Source of the DNA: Syntrophaceae bacterium
GTDB taxonomy: Bacteria; Desulfobacterota; Syntrophia; Syntrophales; Smithellaceae
Assembly (NCBI GenBank): GCA_009773315.1
Contig: WRPE01000025.1
Coordinates: 1 to 43,095, forward strand
DNA: 43,095 bases
Reading direction: 5' to 3'
Shown piece after piece: positions 33,990 through 43,095 of the stretch. Made by a program: the position numbers and the translations under genes. Under the pieces are notes generated by a model. That model was not told the origin of the DNA, did not search any database, and saw nothing but the letters and a program-made list of their open reading frames with translations. Position 1 is the first letter of the stretch. Every line of letters starts with the position of its first letter.

Positions 33990-35547
33990 TTCTTTTCCTC
34001 CCTTTTAAGTTCCTTAAGAAAAAAACAATCAAACCTATAAAACTGAACCCTACCAGCAAATCACCATATTTCGCGTAAAAAGTCGGCATCACGATGAATT
34101 TAACACGACCATGAATTTCATCTTTTTTAAATATTTCAGTTTGCTTGATAATTTTTCCCGCTGGGTCGACGATTGCGGAGATGCCTGTATTTGCTGCACG
34201 CACAAGATAAAGCCGTGTCTCCACAGCTCTGAAAATAGACATGGACAGGTGTTGATACGGCGCAGATGTAGTGCCGAACCAGGCGTCGTTTGTAATATTC
34301 ACCAGTAATTCGGCGTCAGCATTTTTATAGGCTCTGGCCGCTTCGGGCAAGATTCCTTCGTAACAGATCATCACGCCAATTTTTCTTTCACCCATGGTCA
34401 AAGGATAAAACCCTTTTCCTTCGACAAAATCACCAATTCCCGCGGCTAAACTGCTGATGAAAGGAAATATTGTTCTAAGCGGCACGTATTCTCCATAAGG
34501 AACAAGGTGTACCTTATCATATTTACCACGAACGTCGCCTTCGGGTGAAAGCAGATAGGCGCTGTTAAAATATTCTGTTTTCTCTCTGCCCGAAGCATAG
34601 CTCATGGATCCGAAGATAAACCAGCTTTTCGTTTTCACCGATATCTCGCTTATCCGATGACGTAAGTCGTTTTCATCCTGAAAGTTAAAAGGCACGGCTG
34701 TTTCCGGCCAGACAATCAAACCGCCATTGACAGCCGGATGACGCAATGACAGATCTTCATAAATATTGATGGTTTCTTTTTGGAAATTTTCATTCCATTT
34801 GATGGATTGATCAATGTTTCCCTGAATCAGGGATACATCCATGGCGGGAGCATCCTTCAATCTTTGATCCACCTGCTGGATTCGCCATACGCCATATGCG
34901 TAAACACCAGACCATAGAAGTAACACGCTTGCAGCCAGAGCAAATGCCTTTTTTGATTTTTCTGAAATGATTTCAAAAAAAGCGGTGTTTAAAAGAATAA
35001 TCAGGAAAGATAATCCGAACACACCCGTTATATCTGCAATCTGGATGAAAAAAATATTACTAAACTGGGAATAACCCAAATTTTCCCAGGGAAAGCCGGT
35101 AAACAACTGCGACTTGATATATTCCAGACATACCCATAAAACAGGCGCAACAAAGCACAGAGGAACCTTTCTTCGTAAATAAACGATTCCTGCGGCAAAT
35201 AAAGCGATATAAAGACTTAAATAACAAGCCAGCAGCAGCATGATCATTACGCCCAGATATAAGGGCAGATGGCCGTAATTCACAACGACGTAGGTGATCC
35301 AGTATATGATGCCAACGCAAGCCGTAAATCCTGTAATCCATCCCAGGAAAAGTGCCCTGCGAAAAGACGCAACCTCTCGTAAAGCAATAAACAGGGGAAC
35401 GAAGGCAATCCAGGCAATGAATCCCAGGCCAAACTTGGGGAAAGATAAAAACAATAAAATACCGCTGAGCAATGCGAAAAAAATACTGTGGCCACTCAGC
35501 TTCTTATTTAACGTATCCGATTTTACTTGTGAATCGCTATTCTTCAT
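33958..35547 (-). CDS. lnt: apolipoprotein N-acyltransferase
   Basis: The 529-residue inner-membrane enzyme transfers the third acyl chain to the N-terminal cysteine of lipoproteins, so a Gram-negative envelope is implied. About six N-terminal membrane helices are followed by a nitrilase-like periplasmic domain and a last helix. The catalytic triad residues are visible in W-P-E-T-A-V-P-F (Glu), K-Y-D-K-V-H-L-V-P-Y-G-E (Lys) and V-M-I-C-Y-E (Cys). It overlaps corC by 11 bases upstream and prfB by 32 bases downstream, so the three form a tight operon. Confidence 0.96.
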   Translation of the reverse strand: MKNSDSQVKSDTLNKKLSGHSIFFALLSGILLFLSFPKFGLGFIAWIAFVPLFIALREVASFRRALFLGWITGFTACVGIIYWITYVVVNYGHLPLYLGVMIMLLLACYLSLYIALFAAGIVYLRRKVPLCFVAPVLWVCLEYIKSQLFTGFPWENLGYSQFSNIFFIQIADITGVFGLSFLIILLNTAFFEIISEKSKKAFALAASVLLLWSGVYAYGVWRIQQVDQRLKDAPAMDVSLIQGNIDQSIKWNENFQKETINIYEDLSLRHPAVNGGLIVWPETAVPFNFQDENDLRHRISEISVKTKSWFIFGSMSYASGREKTEYFNSAYLLSPEGDVRGKYDKVHLVPYGEYVPLRTIFPFISSLAAGIGDFVEGKGFYPLTMGERKIGVMICYEGILPEAARAYKNADAELLVNITNDAWFGTTSAPYQHLSMSIFRAVETRLYLVRAANTGISAIVDPAGKIIKQTEIFKKDEIHGRVKFIVMPTFYAKYGDLLVGFSFIGLIVFFLRNLKGRKRNVRRKHTGSN

Positions 35548-36361
35548 TAAAAATTTTATTGTCCACTTTTGTTATTTTAACTTTTTTAATACTGCGTTCG
35601 TCGGCGTTTTCGATGGTAATATCCATTCCTTCTATTTGAAAATTCTCTCCCTGGTGAGGAATTCGTCGAATCGTATTTAAAATAAGACCGCCCACCGTTT
35701 CATATCGGCCTCTTTCCAGACGCGTATTCAGGTGCTCTTCAATTTTCTCAATTTCGGTGCGTCCATCAACGATAATGGATCCCTCGTCAGTCTGGATAAT
35801 GTCTTCGGAATCCGTCTTTTCTTCATGTTCATCCCGGATATCGCCGACGATTTCTTCCAGTAAATCCTCAAGGGTGACTAGACCGGACGTACCGCCATAT
35901 TCATCGATAACAATGGCAATATGCTTTTTATTGTTCTTGAGCTCATAAAACAACAAATGAGCACTTTTCGTTTCAGGAATGTAATAAGGCTTGGTCAGAT
36001 GTGACAATATATCGGCGATTGTCAGGGGTTGCGACCAGGTTTTAAGCAGATCTTTAACATTTAAAATACCGATGATATTATCAATCGACCCCCGGTGTAC
36101 AGGAATGCGAGTGTAATGAGAATCGGCAAGCCCTTGAATAATGTCTTCCGGTTTATCGTCCTCGCTGATAGAGACAATATCCGTCCGTGGAATCATAATT
36201 TCGCGGACCAGGATGGATGTAAAGTCCAGGATATTTTCGATCATCTTTCGTGATGCATCGTCCAAAACACCACTTTTCTGCCCTTTGGCCAATATCGAAA
36301 ATATTTCTCGACGAACATGTTCGGGCTTGCGCCGGGAAAATAGATCATAAATTTTTCTCAT
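35537..36361 (-). CDS. corC: CorC/HlyC family CBS-domain protein
   Basis: A 274-residue cytoplasmic protein. A short N-terminal helix region is followed by two CBS domains (about 50-170: M-I-P-R-T-D-I-V, then [21 protein letters not shown]) and a C-terminal CorC_HlyC domain (V-G-G-L-I-L). It lacks the DUF21 membrane domain, so it is the soluble CorC type, linked to magnesium and cobalt efflux and found next to lnt and ybeY in many Gram-negatives. CAGGAGA precedes the ATG. It is the first gene of the corC-lnt-prfB operon. Confidence 0.93.
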   Translation of the reverse strand: MRKIYDLFSRRKPEHVRREIFSILAKGQKSGVLDDASRKMIENILDFTSILVREIMIPRTDIVSISEDDKPEDIIQGLADSHYTRIPVHRGSIDNIIGILNVKDLLKTWSQPLTIADILSHLTKPYYIPETKSAHLLFYELKNNKKHIAIVIDEYGGTSGLVTLEDLLEEIVGDIRDEHEEKTDSEDIIQTDEGSIIVDGRTEIEKIEEHLNTRLERGRYETVGGLILNTIRRIPHQGENFQIEGMDITIENADERSIKKVKITKVDNKIFNEE

Positions 36362-36488
36362 ATTCGTTTTAATATCTCCTGAAATTACAGGCCTCGTAAA
36401 TACTCAGACCGTATTGTGCCTAAATCTTTTTCTTCAATGACCGAACCGATCATTTGACAACCCCATTCTAGAAAATTGTATAGTTGCT

Positions 36489-36517
36489 TATTAAACATGA
36501 CCAATAGATTATGTCAA
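36489..36517 (-). promoter_or_regulatory. promoter for corC-lnt-prfB
   Basis: On the minus strand TTGACA (36517-36512) and TTAATA (36494-36489) are 17 bases apart, about 130 bases before corC. It begins right after the terminator that closes the tRNA transcript. Confidence 0.6.
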
Positions 36518-36543
36518 TCATCCTTATCAAGCAAGTCTCAAAC

Positions 36544-36576
36544 AAAAAAAGGGAGTCGCAATAAGCTGACTCCCTT
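36544..36576 (-). terminator. rho-independent terminator after tRNA-Asp
   Basis: On the minus strand AAGGGAGTC and GACTCCCTT (36576-36568 and 36557-36549) form a 9-base-pair stem with a 10-base loop, followed by a seven-T run. It ends the tRNA-Val/tRNA-Asp transcript and insulates corC. Confidence 0.9.
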
Positions 36577-36584
36577 CGATTTTC

Positions 36585-36661
36585 TGGCGGGGCCAAGGGG
36601 ACTTGAACCCCTGCCCTCCGGCGTGACAGGCCGGCGTTATAACCAACTTAACTATGACCCC
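36585..36661 (-). tRNA. tRNA-Asp (GTC)
   Basis: A full cloverleaf can be drawn: acceptor GGGGTCA with TGGCCCC, D-stem GTTA/TAAC, anticodon stem CCGGC/GCCGG around CTGTCAC (anticodon GTC), and T-stem AGGGG/CCCCT. The discriminator is G73 and CCA is encoded. It lies 44 bases after tRNA-Val. Confidence 0.96.
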
Positions 36662-36705
36662 CAAAAATCATTTATTAATTTTCCTTAACTTCCTTTTTCT
36701 TATTC

Positions 36706-36781
36706 TGGTAGGCGGGACAGGGCTCGAACCTGTGACATCCACGGTGTAAGCGTGGCGCTCTTCCAGCTGAGCTACCCGCCC
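36706..36781 (-). tRNA. tRNA-Val (TAC)
   Basis: Acceptor GGGCGGG pairs with CCCGCCT (one G-T end pair), D-arm AGCTC/GAGC, anticodon stem CCACG/CGTGG around CTTACAC (anticodon TAC), T-arm ACAGG/CCTGT, and encoded CCA. It lies between lon and tRNA-Asp. Confidence 0.96.
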
Positions 36782-36805
36782 ACATGCCCAAAAAAAGCTG
36801 CATGG

Positions 36806-36834
36806 CTTCTAGCAATATTGAGATTTCTTGTCAA
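36806..36834 (-). promoter_or_regulatory. promoter for tRNA-Val/tRNA-Asp
   Basis: On the minus strand TTGACA (36834-36829) and TAGAAG (36811-36806) have a 17-base spacer. TG two bases before the -10 gives an extended element. Transcription would start just before tRNA-Val. Confidence 0.65.
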
Positions 36835-36856
36835 GATATAAAATCAGTAATCTCCG

Positions 36857-39265
36857 TTAATTCACAGGCTGGGCGCCAACCTGTATATCGGTTGTTACAG
36901 CCTTGCTGAAATCATCCTCATCTTTTACAAAAGCAATATCCAGCACCTCGTCGATGTGATCGACAAAAACGATTTTCAGGCCACTTTGGACATTGTGGGG
37001 CACCTCCGCCAGATCTTTTTCATTATCTTTCGGGATAATAACCATTTTAATGTTGCCGCGATGAGCCGCAAGAATTTTTTCTTTCAGACCACCGATAGGC
37101 AATACCCGGCCCCTTAAAGTGATTTCACCAGTCATAGCCAGGTCCGCGCGGACTTTCTTTTTCATAAGAGCCGAGGCAATGGATGTGGCCATTGCAATGC
37201 CGGCGGATGGCCCATCCTTGGGAATCGCTCCTTCCGGCACGTGGACATGTATGTCTATTTTTTTGTAGAAGTTTTTTGCCAAACCAAATCTTTCGGCGCG
37301 TGCCCGGATATAAGTAAGAGCCGCCTGAACCGATTCCTGCATGACGTCACCCAGTTTCCCGGTCATAACCATGCGGCCTGTTCCTTCCATGATGGATGCT
37401 TCAATGGCCAGCAATTCGCCTCCGACTTCAGTCCAGGCTAACCCGGTCGTTAAACCAATCTGATTTTTCTCTTCTGTTTCGCCATGACGGAATTTCGGAA
37501 CACCCAAATATTTCGGTATGTTTTTCGAACTGATTACAATTTTTTTCCGTGCGCCGTTACTGACAATTTCTTTGGCAACTTTGCGGCATACTGATGCAAT
37601 CTCCCGTTCCAGATTACGTACCCCCGCTTCCCTTGTGTATTCCCGGATAATTCGTAGCACTGCGCCTTTGGTAAACTCAATATTCTCAATTGCCAGACCA
37701 TTGGCTTCCGTTTCCTTCGTCAGGAGGAATTTTATTGCGATTTGCAATTTCTCCTGTTCCGTGTAACCGGCAATACGGATCACTTCCATTCTGTCCTGTA
37801 AGGGTGCCGGTATGGTCTGTAAAATATTAGCTGTGGTGATGAACATGATGTCAGATAAATTATAATCCACATCCAGATAATTATCATTGAATGCGAAATT
37901 CTGCTCAGGATCAAGCACTTCAAGCAAAGCTGAAGAGGGATCGCCGCGAAAATCGGAGCTGAGTTTATCCACTTCGTCCAGGCAGAAGACAGGATTATTC
38001 GAACCTGCTTTTTTGAGCGATTGAATGATTTTTCCCGGCATCGCGCCGATATAGGTTCTGCGATGACCGCGTATTTCCGCTTCATCGCGGACGCCGCCCA
38101 GGGATATACGAACAAACTTTCGATTCGTGGCGCGAGCCACCGATTTGGCAATTGACGTTTTTCCCACACCGGGAGGACCGACCAGACAGAGAATCGGCCC
38201 TTTATTTTTTTTAACCAGGGATTGAACAGCCAGATATTCAATGATTCTTTCCTTGACCTTTTTCAATCCATAATGGTCTTCATCGAGGATGTTTTCTGAT
38301 TCTTTCAAAGAGTGCTTATTTTCTGTGACGTCCGACCAGGGCATATCCAACAGCCAGTCGATATAATTGCGAACAACAGTCGCTTCCGCCGACATAGGCG
38401 CCATCATCTGCAATTTTTTAATTTCCTGGCGAACTTTTTTTGTTGCTTCCTCGGAGAGCTTCTTCTGTTTGAGACGCTTTTCCAGATCTACTATTTCATT
38501 CTTGAAATCATCTTTTTCGCCCATTTCCTTTTGGATGGCGCGCATTTGTTCATTAAGATAGTAATCTTTCTGGGTTTTCTCCATCTGCTTTTTGACGCGG
38601 CGCTTGATCTTTTCTTCGACCTGCAAAATCTCTATTTCAGAGAGCATCAGCGAATAAATGGCCTCCAGCCGTTCACTGATGTTATAGATTTCCATAATCT
38701 TTTGTTTATCTTCCAGTTTTACATTGAGATGGGTAACCACCACATCGGCAAGCTTGGATGGGTCTTCGATTGCGGCAATCGTGCCCATCATTTCCACGTG
38801 AATTTTCTTGCTGAGTTTCAGATAAAGCTCAAAAGATTCTTTGATGCTGCGCATCAACGCCTGTTTTCTGATGTCATTCGGGTCATCATCGACATCTTCA
38901 ATATCAGCGACTTTCACGAGAAAGAAATCGTCATTTTTGAGATATTCCTGGATAGATCCACGTGTCTTACCTTCGACCAGCACCTTCACAGTTCCATCCG
39001 GCAAGCGCAGCAGTTGGATAATAATGCCTATCGTGCCAACCCGGTAAATGTCTTCCTCTGCGGGATCATCTTTTTTCGCGTTTTTCTGGGCTACCATGAA
39101 AATTCCTTTTTCGTATTTCATGGCGGATTCCAGAGCGGCGATAGACTTTTCCCGGCCGACAAATAACGGCACAATCATATGCGGAAAAACAACCACATCC
39201 CTCAGCGGTAAAAGAGGAATGATGTTCGTTTTATTTTGGTCATTATAGTTTTGTTCTTCGGTCAT
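36857..39265 (-). CDS. lon: ATP-dependent protease La
   Basis: An 802-residue Lon protease that degrades damaged and regulatory proteins in the cytoplasm. The N-terminal LAN substrate domain starts [17 protein letters not shown] coiled-coil region (about 195-300) is followed by the AAA+ module with G-P-P-G-V-G-K-T (near 360) and C-L-D-E-V-D-K-L. The protease domain holds the Ser-Lys dyad ([10 protein letters not shown] with the later Lys in G-G-L-K-E-K). It lies 24 bases after clpX with AGGAAA upstream. The C-terminal tail is slightly extended and acidic. Confidence 0.97.
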   Translation of the reverse strand: MTEEQNYNDQNKTNIIPLLPLRDVVVFPHMIVPLFVGREKSIAALESAMKYEKGIFMVAQKNAKKDDPAEEDIYRVGTIGIIIQLLRLPDGTVKVLVEGKTRGSIQEYLKNDDFFLVKVADIEDVDDDPNDIRKQALMRSIKESFELYLKLSKKIHVEMMGTIAAIEDPSKLADVVVTHLNVKLEDKQKIMEIYNISERLEAIYSLMLSEIEILQVEEKIKRRVKKQMEKTQKDYYLNEQMRAIQKEMGEKDDFKNEIVDLEKRLKQKKLSEEATKKVRQEIKKLQMMAPMSAEATVVRNYIDWLLDMPWSDVTENKHSLKESENILDEDHYGLKKVKERIIEYLAVQSLVKKNKGPILCLVGPPGVGKTSIAKSVARATNRKFVRISLGGVRDEAEIRGHRRTYIGAMPGKIIQSLKKAGSNNPVFCLDEVDKLSSDFRGDPSSALLEVLDPEQNFAFNDNYLDVDYNLSDIMFITTANILQTIPAPLQDRMEVIRIAGYTEQEKLQIAIKFLLTKETEANGLAIENIEFTKGAVLRIIREYTREAGVRNLEREIASVCRKVAKEIVSNGARKKIVISSKNIPKYLGVPKFRHGETEEKNQIGLTTGLAWTEVGGELLAIEASIMEGTGRMVMTGKLGDVMQESVQAALTYIRARAERFGLAKNFYKKIDIHVHVPEGAIPKDGPSAGIAMATSIASALMKKKVRADLAMTGEITLRGRVLPIGGLKEKILAAHRGNIKMVIIPKDNEKDLAEVPHNVQSGLKIVFVDHIDEVLDIAFVKDEDDFSKAVTTDIQVGAQPVN

Positions 39266-39289
39266 TCAATTTTCCTAAGTAGTTTTTTG

Positions 39290-40549
39290 TTATGCAGACT
39301 CAGATTTTGTGTCGTATATCAAAATTGGTTTTTCTTTGTTAATAACAACTTCCTCACTGATTACACACTCTTTTACATCCCGCTGCGACGGAATATCGTA
39401 CATCACTTCGAGCATCGTGTTTTCCAGAACGGAGCGTAAACCACGCGCACCGGATTTTCGTTCCATGGATAATTTGGCGACACAGCGTAGTGCACCGTCG
39501 GTAAACTTCAGATTGACGTTTTCCAGTTCGAATAGTTTCTTGTATTGTTTGATGATCGCATCTTTAGGTTCCATTAAAATACGAACCAATGAGGCTTCGT
39601 CCAGATCATCCAGCGTGGAAATAACTGGCAATCGTCCGATAAATTCGGGAATAAGACCGAATTTGAGCAGATCTTCAGATCGAACTTCCGCCAGCAACTC
39701 TCCAATTCTTTTTTCTTTCTTGCTTTTAATTTCCGCACCGAAGCCCATCGTGTTCGTGCCGATACGCTTGGAAATAATGTTTTCCAGATCATTGAAAGCG
39801 CCGCCACAAATAAACAGAATATTCGTGGTATCAACCTGAATGAATTCCTGTTGCGGATGCTTGCGGCCGCCTTTCGGTGGAATATTGGCCATGGTTCCTT
39901 CCATGATTTTCAGCAGGGCTTGCTGAACACCCTCCCCGGAAACATCCCGGGTAATGGAAGGATTGCCTGATTTTTTTGCGATCTTGTCTATTTCATCAAT
40001 ATAGACAATTCCTTTTGATGCGCGTGCGACATCATAATCAGCATTTTGCAGCAAACTTAAAATGATATTTTCAACATCTTCACCTACGTATCCGGCTTCA
40101 GTCAAGGTGGTGGCATCTGCTATCGTAAAGGGAACATTGAGCATTTTTGCCAGTGTCTTTGCCAGTAATGTTTTTCCCGACCCTGTAGGGCCGACCAAAA
40201 GGACGTTACTTTTCTGAATTTCAACACCATCTGTGGAACTGACATTGGAAAACAGCCTTTTATAATGATTATAAACCGCCACGGATAGTATTTTCTTTGT
40301 TTTTTCCTGACCGATGACATAGGAATCAAGAAATTTTTTAATTTCCTTCGGTTCCGGCAAAACATTTTTAGGGCCTTTTTCGACCGTCTTTTCTTCTTCT
40401 TCAACGATACAACGGCAAAGTTCGATACACTCATCGCAAATATAAGCAGTCGGGCCGGCGACTAATTTACGGACTTCGCTTTGCATCTTCCCGCAAAATG
40501 AACAAAAAAGCATACCTTGACCTCGATTATCTTTACTTCTTTTGATCAC
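39290..40549 (-). CDS. clpX: ClpX ATPase subunit of ClpXP protease
   Basis: A 419-residue AAA+ unfoldase that recognises tagged substrates and feeds them to ClpP. The N-terminal zinc domain has C-S-F-C-G-K and C-D-E-C-I-E-L-C. Walker A is G-P-T-G-S-G-K-T, Walker B is V-Y-I-D-E-I-D-K-I, and pore and sensor motifs such as G-Y-V-G-E-D-V-E and R-K-S-G-A-R-G-L-R are present. The start is a GTG with GGAG 7 bases upstream. It lies 12 bases after clpP. Confidence 0.97.
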   Translation of the reverse strand: MIKRSKDNRGQGMLFCSFCGKMQSEVRKLVAGPTAYICDECIELCRCIVEEEEKTVEKGPKNVLPEPKEIKKFLDSYVIGQEKTKKILSVAVYNHYKRLFSNVSSTDGVEIQKSNVLLVGPTGSGKTLLAKTLAKMLNVPFTIADATTLTEAGYVGEDVENIILSLLQNADYDVARASKGIVYIDEIDKIAKKSGNPSITRDVSGEGVQQALLKIMEGTMANIPPKGGRKHPQQEFIQVDTTNILFICGGAFNDLENIISKRIGTNTMGFGAEIKSKKEKRIGELLAEVRSEDLLKFGLIPEFIGRLPVISTLDDLDEASLVRILMEPKDAIIKQYKKLFELENVNLKFTDGALRCVAKLSMERKSGARGLRSVLENTMLEVMYDIPSQRDVKECVISEEVVINKEKPILIYDTKSESA

Positions 40550-40561
40550 TTAAATTCTCCT

Positions 40562-41164
40562 TTATTTAACGCCGGATAACGCAGCTTTTCTTACTACTAA
40601 TTCATCAATTAAACCATAGTCTTTAGCTTGATGACTGGTCATAAAGTAGTCGCGCTCCGTATCATTCATAATTTTTGCCAGTTGCTGACCGGTTAATTCA
40701 GCCAGGATTTTGTTTAATTCGTCTTTTAATCTCAGGATTTCTCTGGCCTGAATGTCAATATCCGTTGCCTGCCCCTGAAAACCACCGAGAGGCTGATGGA
40801 TTAAAATTCGTGAATGCGGCAGGGCATATCTTTTCCCTTTTTCACCGGCCGCCAAAAGAATTGCCGCCATGCTGGCCGCCTGACCCATGCATACCGTGGA
40901 AATTTGAGGTTTAATATACTGCATCGTATCATAAATGGCCATGCCCGAACTGACATGTCCACCGGGCGAATTCAAATAGAAAAAAATCTCTTTATCCGGG
41001 TCTTCGGCTTCCAGATAAAGCATTTGGGCAACAACAACATTAGCGACATTATCGTCGATAGCCGTTCCCAGAAATATAATTCTGTCTTTTAAAAGGCGGG
41101 AATAAATGTCGAATGCCCTTTCGCCTCGACCATCTTGTTCCACCACCATCGGTATTAAATTCAC
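40562..41164 (-). CDS. clpP: ATP-dependent Clp protease proteolytic subunit
   Basis: A 200-residue serine peptidase that assembles into a 14-mer with ClpX. The catalytic triad is Ser98 (G-Q-A-A-S-M), His123 ([10 protein letters not shown]) and Asp172 (E-R-D-Y-F-M). The N-terminus [10 protein letters not shown] is the mature form without a long propeptide. The GTG start overlaps the tig stop by four bases (GTGA). Confidence 0.97.
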   Translation of the reverse strand: MNLIPMVVEQDGRGERAFDIYSRLLKDRIIFLGTAIDDNVANVVVAQMLYLEAEDPDKEIFFYLNSPGGHVSSGMAIYDTMQYIKPQISTVCMGQAASMAAILLAAGEKGKRYALPHSRILIHQPLGGFQGQATDIDIQAREILRLKDELNKILAELTGQQLAKIMNDTERDYFMTSHQAKDYGLIDELVVRKAALSGVK

Positions 41165-42486
41165 AGGGCAACCTCACGTTCCATTCCAATTTTTTCAACT
41201 ACTTTAATATTGGCCTCACGTTCGATAAAGTCAAATACCTTTTTCTGGATAATTTCCGATTTTAAAGAGTCCAATCTCTCTTCCTTGTCATATGCGCTCT
41301 TGACCACTTCATAATCCGTGCGGTGAATATTTGCTAGTTCTTTGATATGATTATCAATTTCATCTTCAGAGACCGTAATGGCTTCTTTTTCAGCTATTTT
41401 TTTGAGAAGCAGAAAGGATCTAACCGTTTTTTCCGCGTCCTGCTTGAACTGATCGTGCATGCCAAAACTCAGTTCCATCGCGTTTTTTTCATCCATGCCC
41501 GCGGATTTCATCCTTTTTTGCGTATCCGATATCATATAGAAAATCTGTCGCTCCACCAGTGACGGCGGTGCTTCAAATTCGTTGGCCTTAAGAACGGCTT
41601 CCGTTATTTTATCCCGCAACTGCGAATCGCTCTGGTGCTTGCATTGATCTTCCATTGATTTTCGAACATCATTCTTAAAATCTTCCAAGGTATTATACTT
41701 GTCGAAATTTTTAATGAAGTTTTCGTCGATTTCAGGCAGTTTTTGCTCTTTGAGGCCTTTGATGGTCACCGTAAACACAACATCCTTGCCTGCCATTTTT
41801 TTCTCATGATAATCGTCTGGAAACGTGAGGTTGATCCCCTTTGTTTCGCTGTTTTTCATCCCTACGAGTTGCTCTTCAAAGCCGGGAATAAACCTTTTCG
41901 CTCCCAACTCCAGAAGGAAATTGTCCGATTTAAGCTCTGGAAGCGCTTCACCATTCAGCGTTCCTGTAAAGTCAATGGTTATAAAATCACCCATCGCAGC
42001 TTGCCGATCCTCCGTGACATCCTGCATAGTGGCAAACATCTTGCGGATTTCCTGAAGACGTTTCTCCATGTCTTCTTCCGATACGGAAATGTTTATCTTT
42101 TCTAAGTCAATCCCCTGATAACCTTGCGGTTCAAAGGCCGGTTCCGTTTCAAAAGAGGCGCTGAAAGCAAAGTCCGTGTTTTCCTTCAATCCATCCTGCT
42201 CAATTTCCGGACGGGACAAGGTCACAATTTTACGGTTGTCAAGCTCCTGCCAATAGAATTTGTTGACAATATTGGTAACGGTCTCCCCTTCCGCGTCGGC
42301 CTTGAAATAATTTTCCAGTACCTTACGGGGAACCTTGCCCGGACGGAAGCCTTTTATTTTCGCTTTTTTACTGATGGTCCGGTAAACATTGTCCAGCTCG
42401 TCTTTAACGTCCGCCCAGGGAATCTCAAAAGACATTTTTTTCTTAACCTGACTGATATCCTCCACTTTTACAGAAAGCTCACTCAC
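41161..42486 (-). CDS. tig: trigger factor
   Basis: A 441-residue ribosome-associated chaperone and peptidyl-prolyl isomerase. The ribosome-binding tail signature reads G-F-R-P-G-K-V-P in the N-terminal domain. The FKBP-type domain lies about 155-240 ([17 protein letters not shown]), followed by the long helical C-terminal arms. The GTG start is supported by TAGGAG 9 bases upstream. It begins 41 bases after tRNA-Leu, with no terminator between, and probably shares its transcript. The order tig-clpP-clpX-lon is a classic proteostasis cluster. Confidence 0.96.
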   Translation of the reverse strand: MSELSVKVEDISQVKKKMSFEIPWADVKDELDNVYRTISKKAKIKGFRPGKVPRKVLENYFKADAEGETVTNIVNKFYWQELDNRKIVTLSRPEIEQDGLKENTDFAFSASFETEPAFEPQGYQGIDLEKINISVSEEDMEKRLQEIRKMFATMQDVTEDRQAAMGDFITIDFTGTLNGEALPELKSDNFLLELGAKRFIPGFEEQLVGMKNSETKGINLTFPDDYHEKKMAGKDVVFTVTIKGLKEQKLPEIDENFIKNFDKYNTLEDFKNDVRKSMEDQCKHQSDSQLRDKITEAVLKANEFEAPPSLVERQIFYMISDTQKRMKSAGMDEKNAMELSFGMHDQFKQDAEKTVRSFLLLKKIAEKEAITVSEDEIDNHIKELANIHRTDYEVVKSAYDKEERLDSLKSEIIQKKVFDFIEREANIKVVEKIGMEREVAL

Positions 42487-42527
42487 TCCTTTATTCTCCT
42501 ATTCTAAATTATTATACGTTTTCATTC

Positions 42528-42614
42528 TGGTGCGAGAGAAGGGACTTGAACCCTTAACCGCGTGTGCGGGCTGGATCCTAAGTCCAGTGCGTCTGCCAAT
42601 TCCGCCACTCTCGC
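42528..42614 (-). tRNA. tRNA-Leu (TAG)
   Basis: An 87-base class II tRNA. Acceptor GCGAGAG pairs with CTCTCGC. The anticodon loop CTTAGGA sits in a TGGA/TCCA stem (anticodon TAG). It has a long variable arm, T-arm AAGGG/CCCTT, A73 and encoded CCA. Confidence 0.96.
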
Positions 42615-42628
42615 CTCTTGGTTATTGG

Positions 42629-42656
42629 ACTATATATGCATTACTCAAAACGTCAA
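42629..42656 (-). promoter_or_regulatory. promoter for tRNA-Leu and tig-clpP-clpX
   Basis: On the minus strand TTGACG (42656-42651) and TATAGT (42634-42629) have a 16-base spacer and lie 15 bases before the tRNA-Leu 5' end. This is a near-consensus sigma-70 promoter. Confidence 0.8.
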
Positions 42657-42762
42657 CGCGGATTATTATCGGCGTACTGCAACAAAACCAATTAAATTAA
42701 GCTTTTCATTGGTCCCGTTCTGTAAATGATAATTCGATTTAATGCAAGAAAAATATTGGAAA

Positions 42763-42807
42763 TGGTCGGGGCGAGTGGATTTGAACCACCGGCCCTCTGA
42801 ACCCCAT
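42763..42807 (-). pseudogene. tRNA-Pro (GGG) 3' half, probable attachment-site scar
   Basis: Forty-five bases match tRNA positions 32-76: anticodon loop ATGGGGT (GGG), the 3' side of the anticodon stem TCAGA, variable loop, T-arm GGTGG-TTCAAAT-CCACT, acceptor strand CGCCCCG, A73 and CCA. The bases just upstream do not pair with TCAGA, and no 5' half (which should start CGGGGCG) occurs in the remaining 288 bases. The break is exactly in the anticodon loop, a common crossover site of tyrosine integrases. The remnant is therefore best read as one end of an integrated element. Confidence 0.75.
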
Positions 42808-43095
42808 CTGTTTACAAGGTATTTTGCAACACAATAGAATTCATTCACTTATTTATTGATACACGAGTGGTAGTCTAAGCAATAGAAAGAAAGGAGTTAG
42901 CCCATCTTTAACACGGCCCAAAAATACTTCAGTAAATACGGCTTGATGGGAGCGATTAAAATTCCTTCTGGCACTACATTTTTGCAAAACGCAGTTTAAA
43001 TCCCGACTTTGACAGTTAAAAAAATAATATTCAGTAAAAATGGCGAGTTACAGCCGCAGATCAAGTTTGTGCCACTACATTTTCATTTTTTGTAA
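42808..43095. other. right-edge DNA without genes; degenerate repeat
   Basis: This stretch has no complete gene. TTCAGTAAA (42928, 43030) and CACTACATTTT (42972, 43073) recur with the same internal spacing (43-44 bases), so a unit of about 101 bases is repeated in degenerate form. A 32-codon plus-strand fragment (42901-42999; K-Y-G-L-M-G-A-I-K-I-P-S-G-T-T-F-L-Q-N-A-V) looks protein-like but is not recognised. It may be the end of an insertion sequence or of the element integrated at the tRNA scar. Confidence 0.45.

Noticed and set aside
38312-39166. A 284-codon plus-strand open frame opposite lon
   Set aside because: The F/L/H-rich product mirrors Lon coding sequence and shows no domain.
42763-42900. 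A group I intron in tRNA-Pro
   Set aside because: An insertion in the anticodon loop would fit, but the next 288 bases show no recognisable intron core or 5' tRNA half. An integration scar is simpler.
1-43095. CRISPR array or complete defence/toxin-antitoxin system
   Set aside because: No regular direct repeats with spacers and no recognisable Cas, restriction, Abi or toxin-antitoxin pair. The DUF4143 ATPase alone is not enough.

Overview
The window looks like core chromosome from an anaerobic deltaproteobacterium (Desulfobacterota), most like the Syntrophus/Smithella group. This rests on gene content and protein style, not on a database search. The pointers are an ADP-forming acyl-CoA synthetase subunit, an indolepyruvate:ferredoxin oxidoreductase locus, an archaeal-type phosphoglycerate mutase beside homoserine dehydrogenase, a UPF0280 protein, a B12-binding radical SAM protein, an Lnt/RF2 pair, and a Lon/ClpXP/trigger-factor cluster with tRNAs. 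Most genes are housekeeping. The unusual material is at the two edges and in a few scars and repeats.

Layout. Positions 1-3100 are an accessory-looking patch: the first codons of an IS4-type transposase, a DUF4143 ATPase, a short-chain dehydrogenase with a strong terminator, and a fragment of a cytidylate-kinase-like gene. Positions 3152-7795 (+) carry an MltB-type lytic transglycosylase, a radical SAM protein, an acyl-CoA synthetase alpha subunit and a PanE-like reductase. Palindromic repeats sit in the gaps of this block. Positions 8057-13655 (+) form a run of hom, apgM, a YbgC-type thioesterase, a TPR membrane protein, a deletion-fused iorA/iorB remnant and a DnaJ/CbpA-type co-chaperone, closed by a terminator. 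Positions 13807-20989 (-) hold dtd, a DUF1285-like gene, guaB, dnaE, a UPF0280 gene and a PaaI-type thioesterase. Inverted GGCTGAA repeats flank the last two genes.

Positions 21230-30863 (+) hold a B12-binding radical SAM gene, a small membrane protein, an active and an inactive M16 peptidase, an M20 hydrolase, and the phoH, pgpH and ybeY set; most neighbours overlap or nearly touch. Positions 30945-36361 (-) hold mltD and the corC-lnt-prfB operon, where prfB uses the classic +1 programmed frameshift. Positions 36544-42656 (-) hold tRNA-Leu, tig, clpP, clpX, lon, tRNA-Val and tRNA-Asp, with clear promoters before the tRNAs and a terminator at the end.

At the right edge only the 3' half of a tRNA-Pro(GGG) remains, from the anticodon loop to CCA, followed by non-housekeeping DNA. 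This looks like the attachment-site scar of an integrated element lying beyond the window. No CRISPR array, toxin-antitoxin pair or complete defence system was seen. The strongest unexplained signals are this tRNA scar, the iorA/iorB deletion fusion and the palindromic intergenic repeats.
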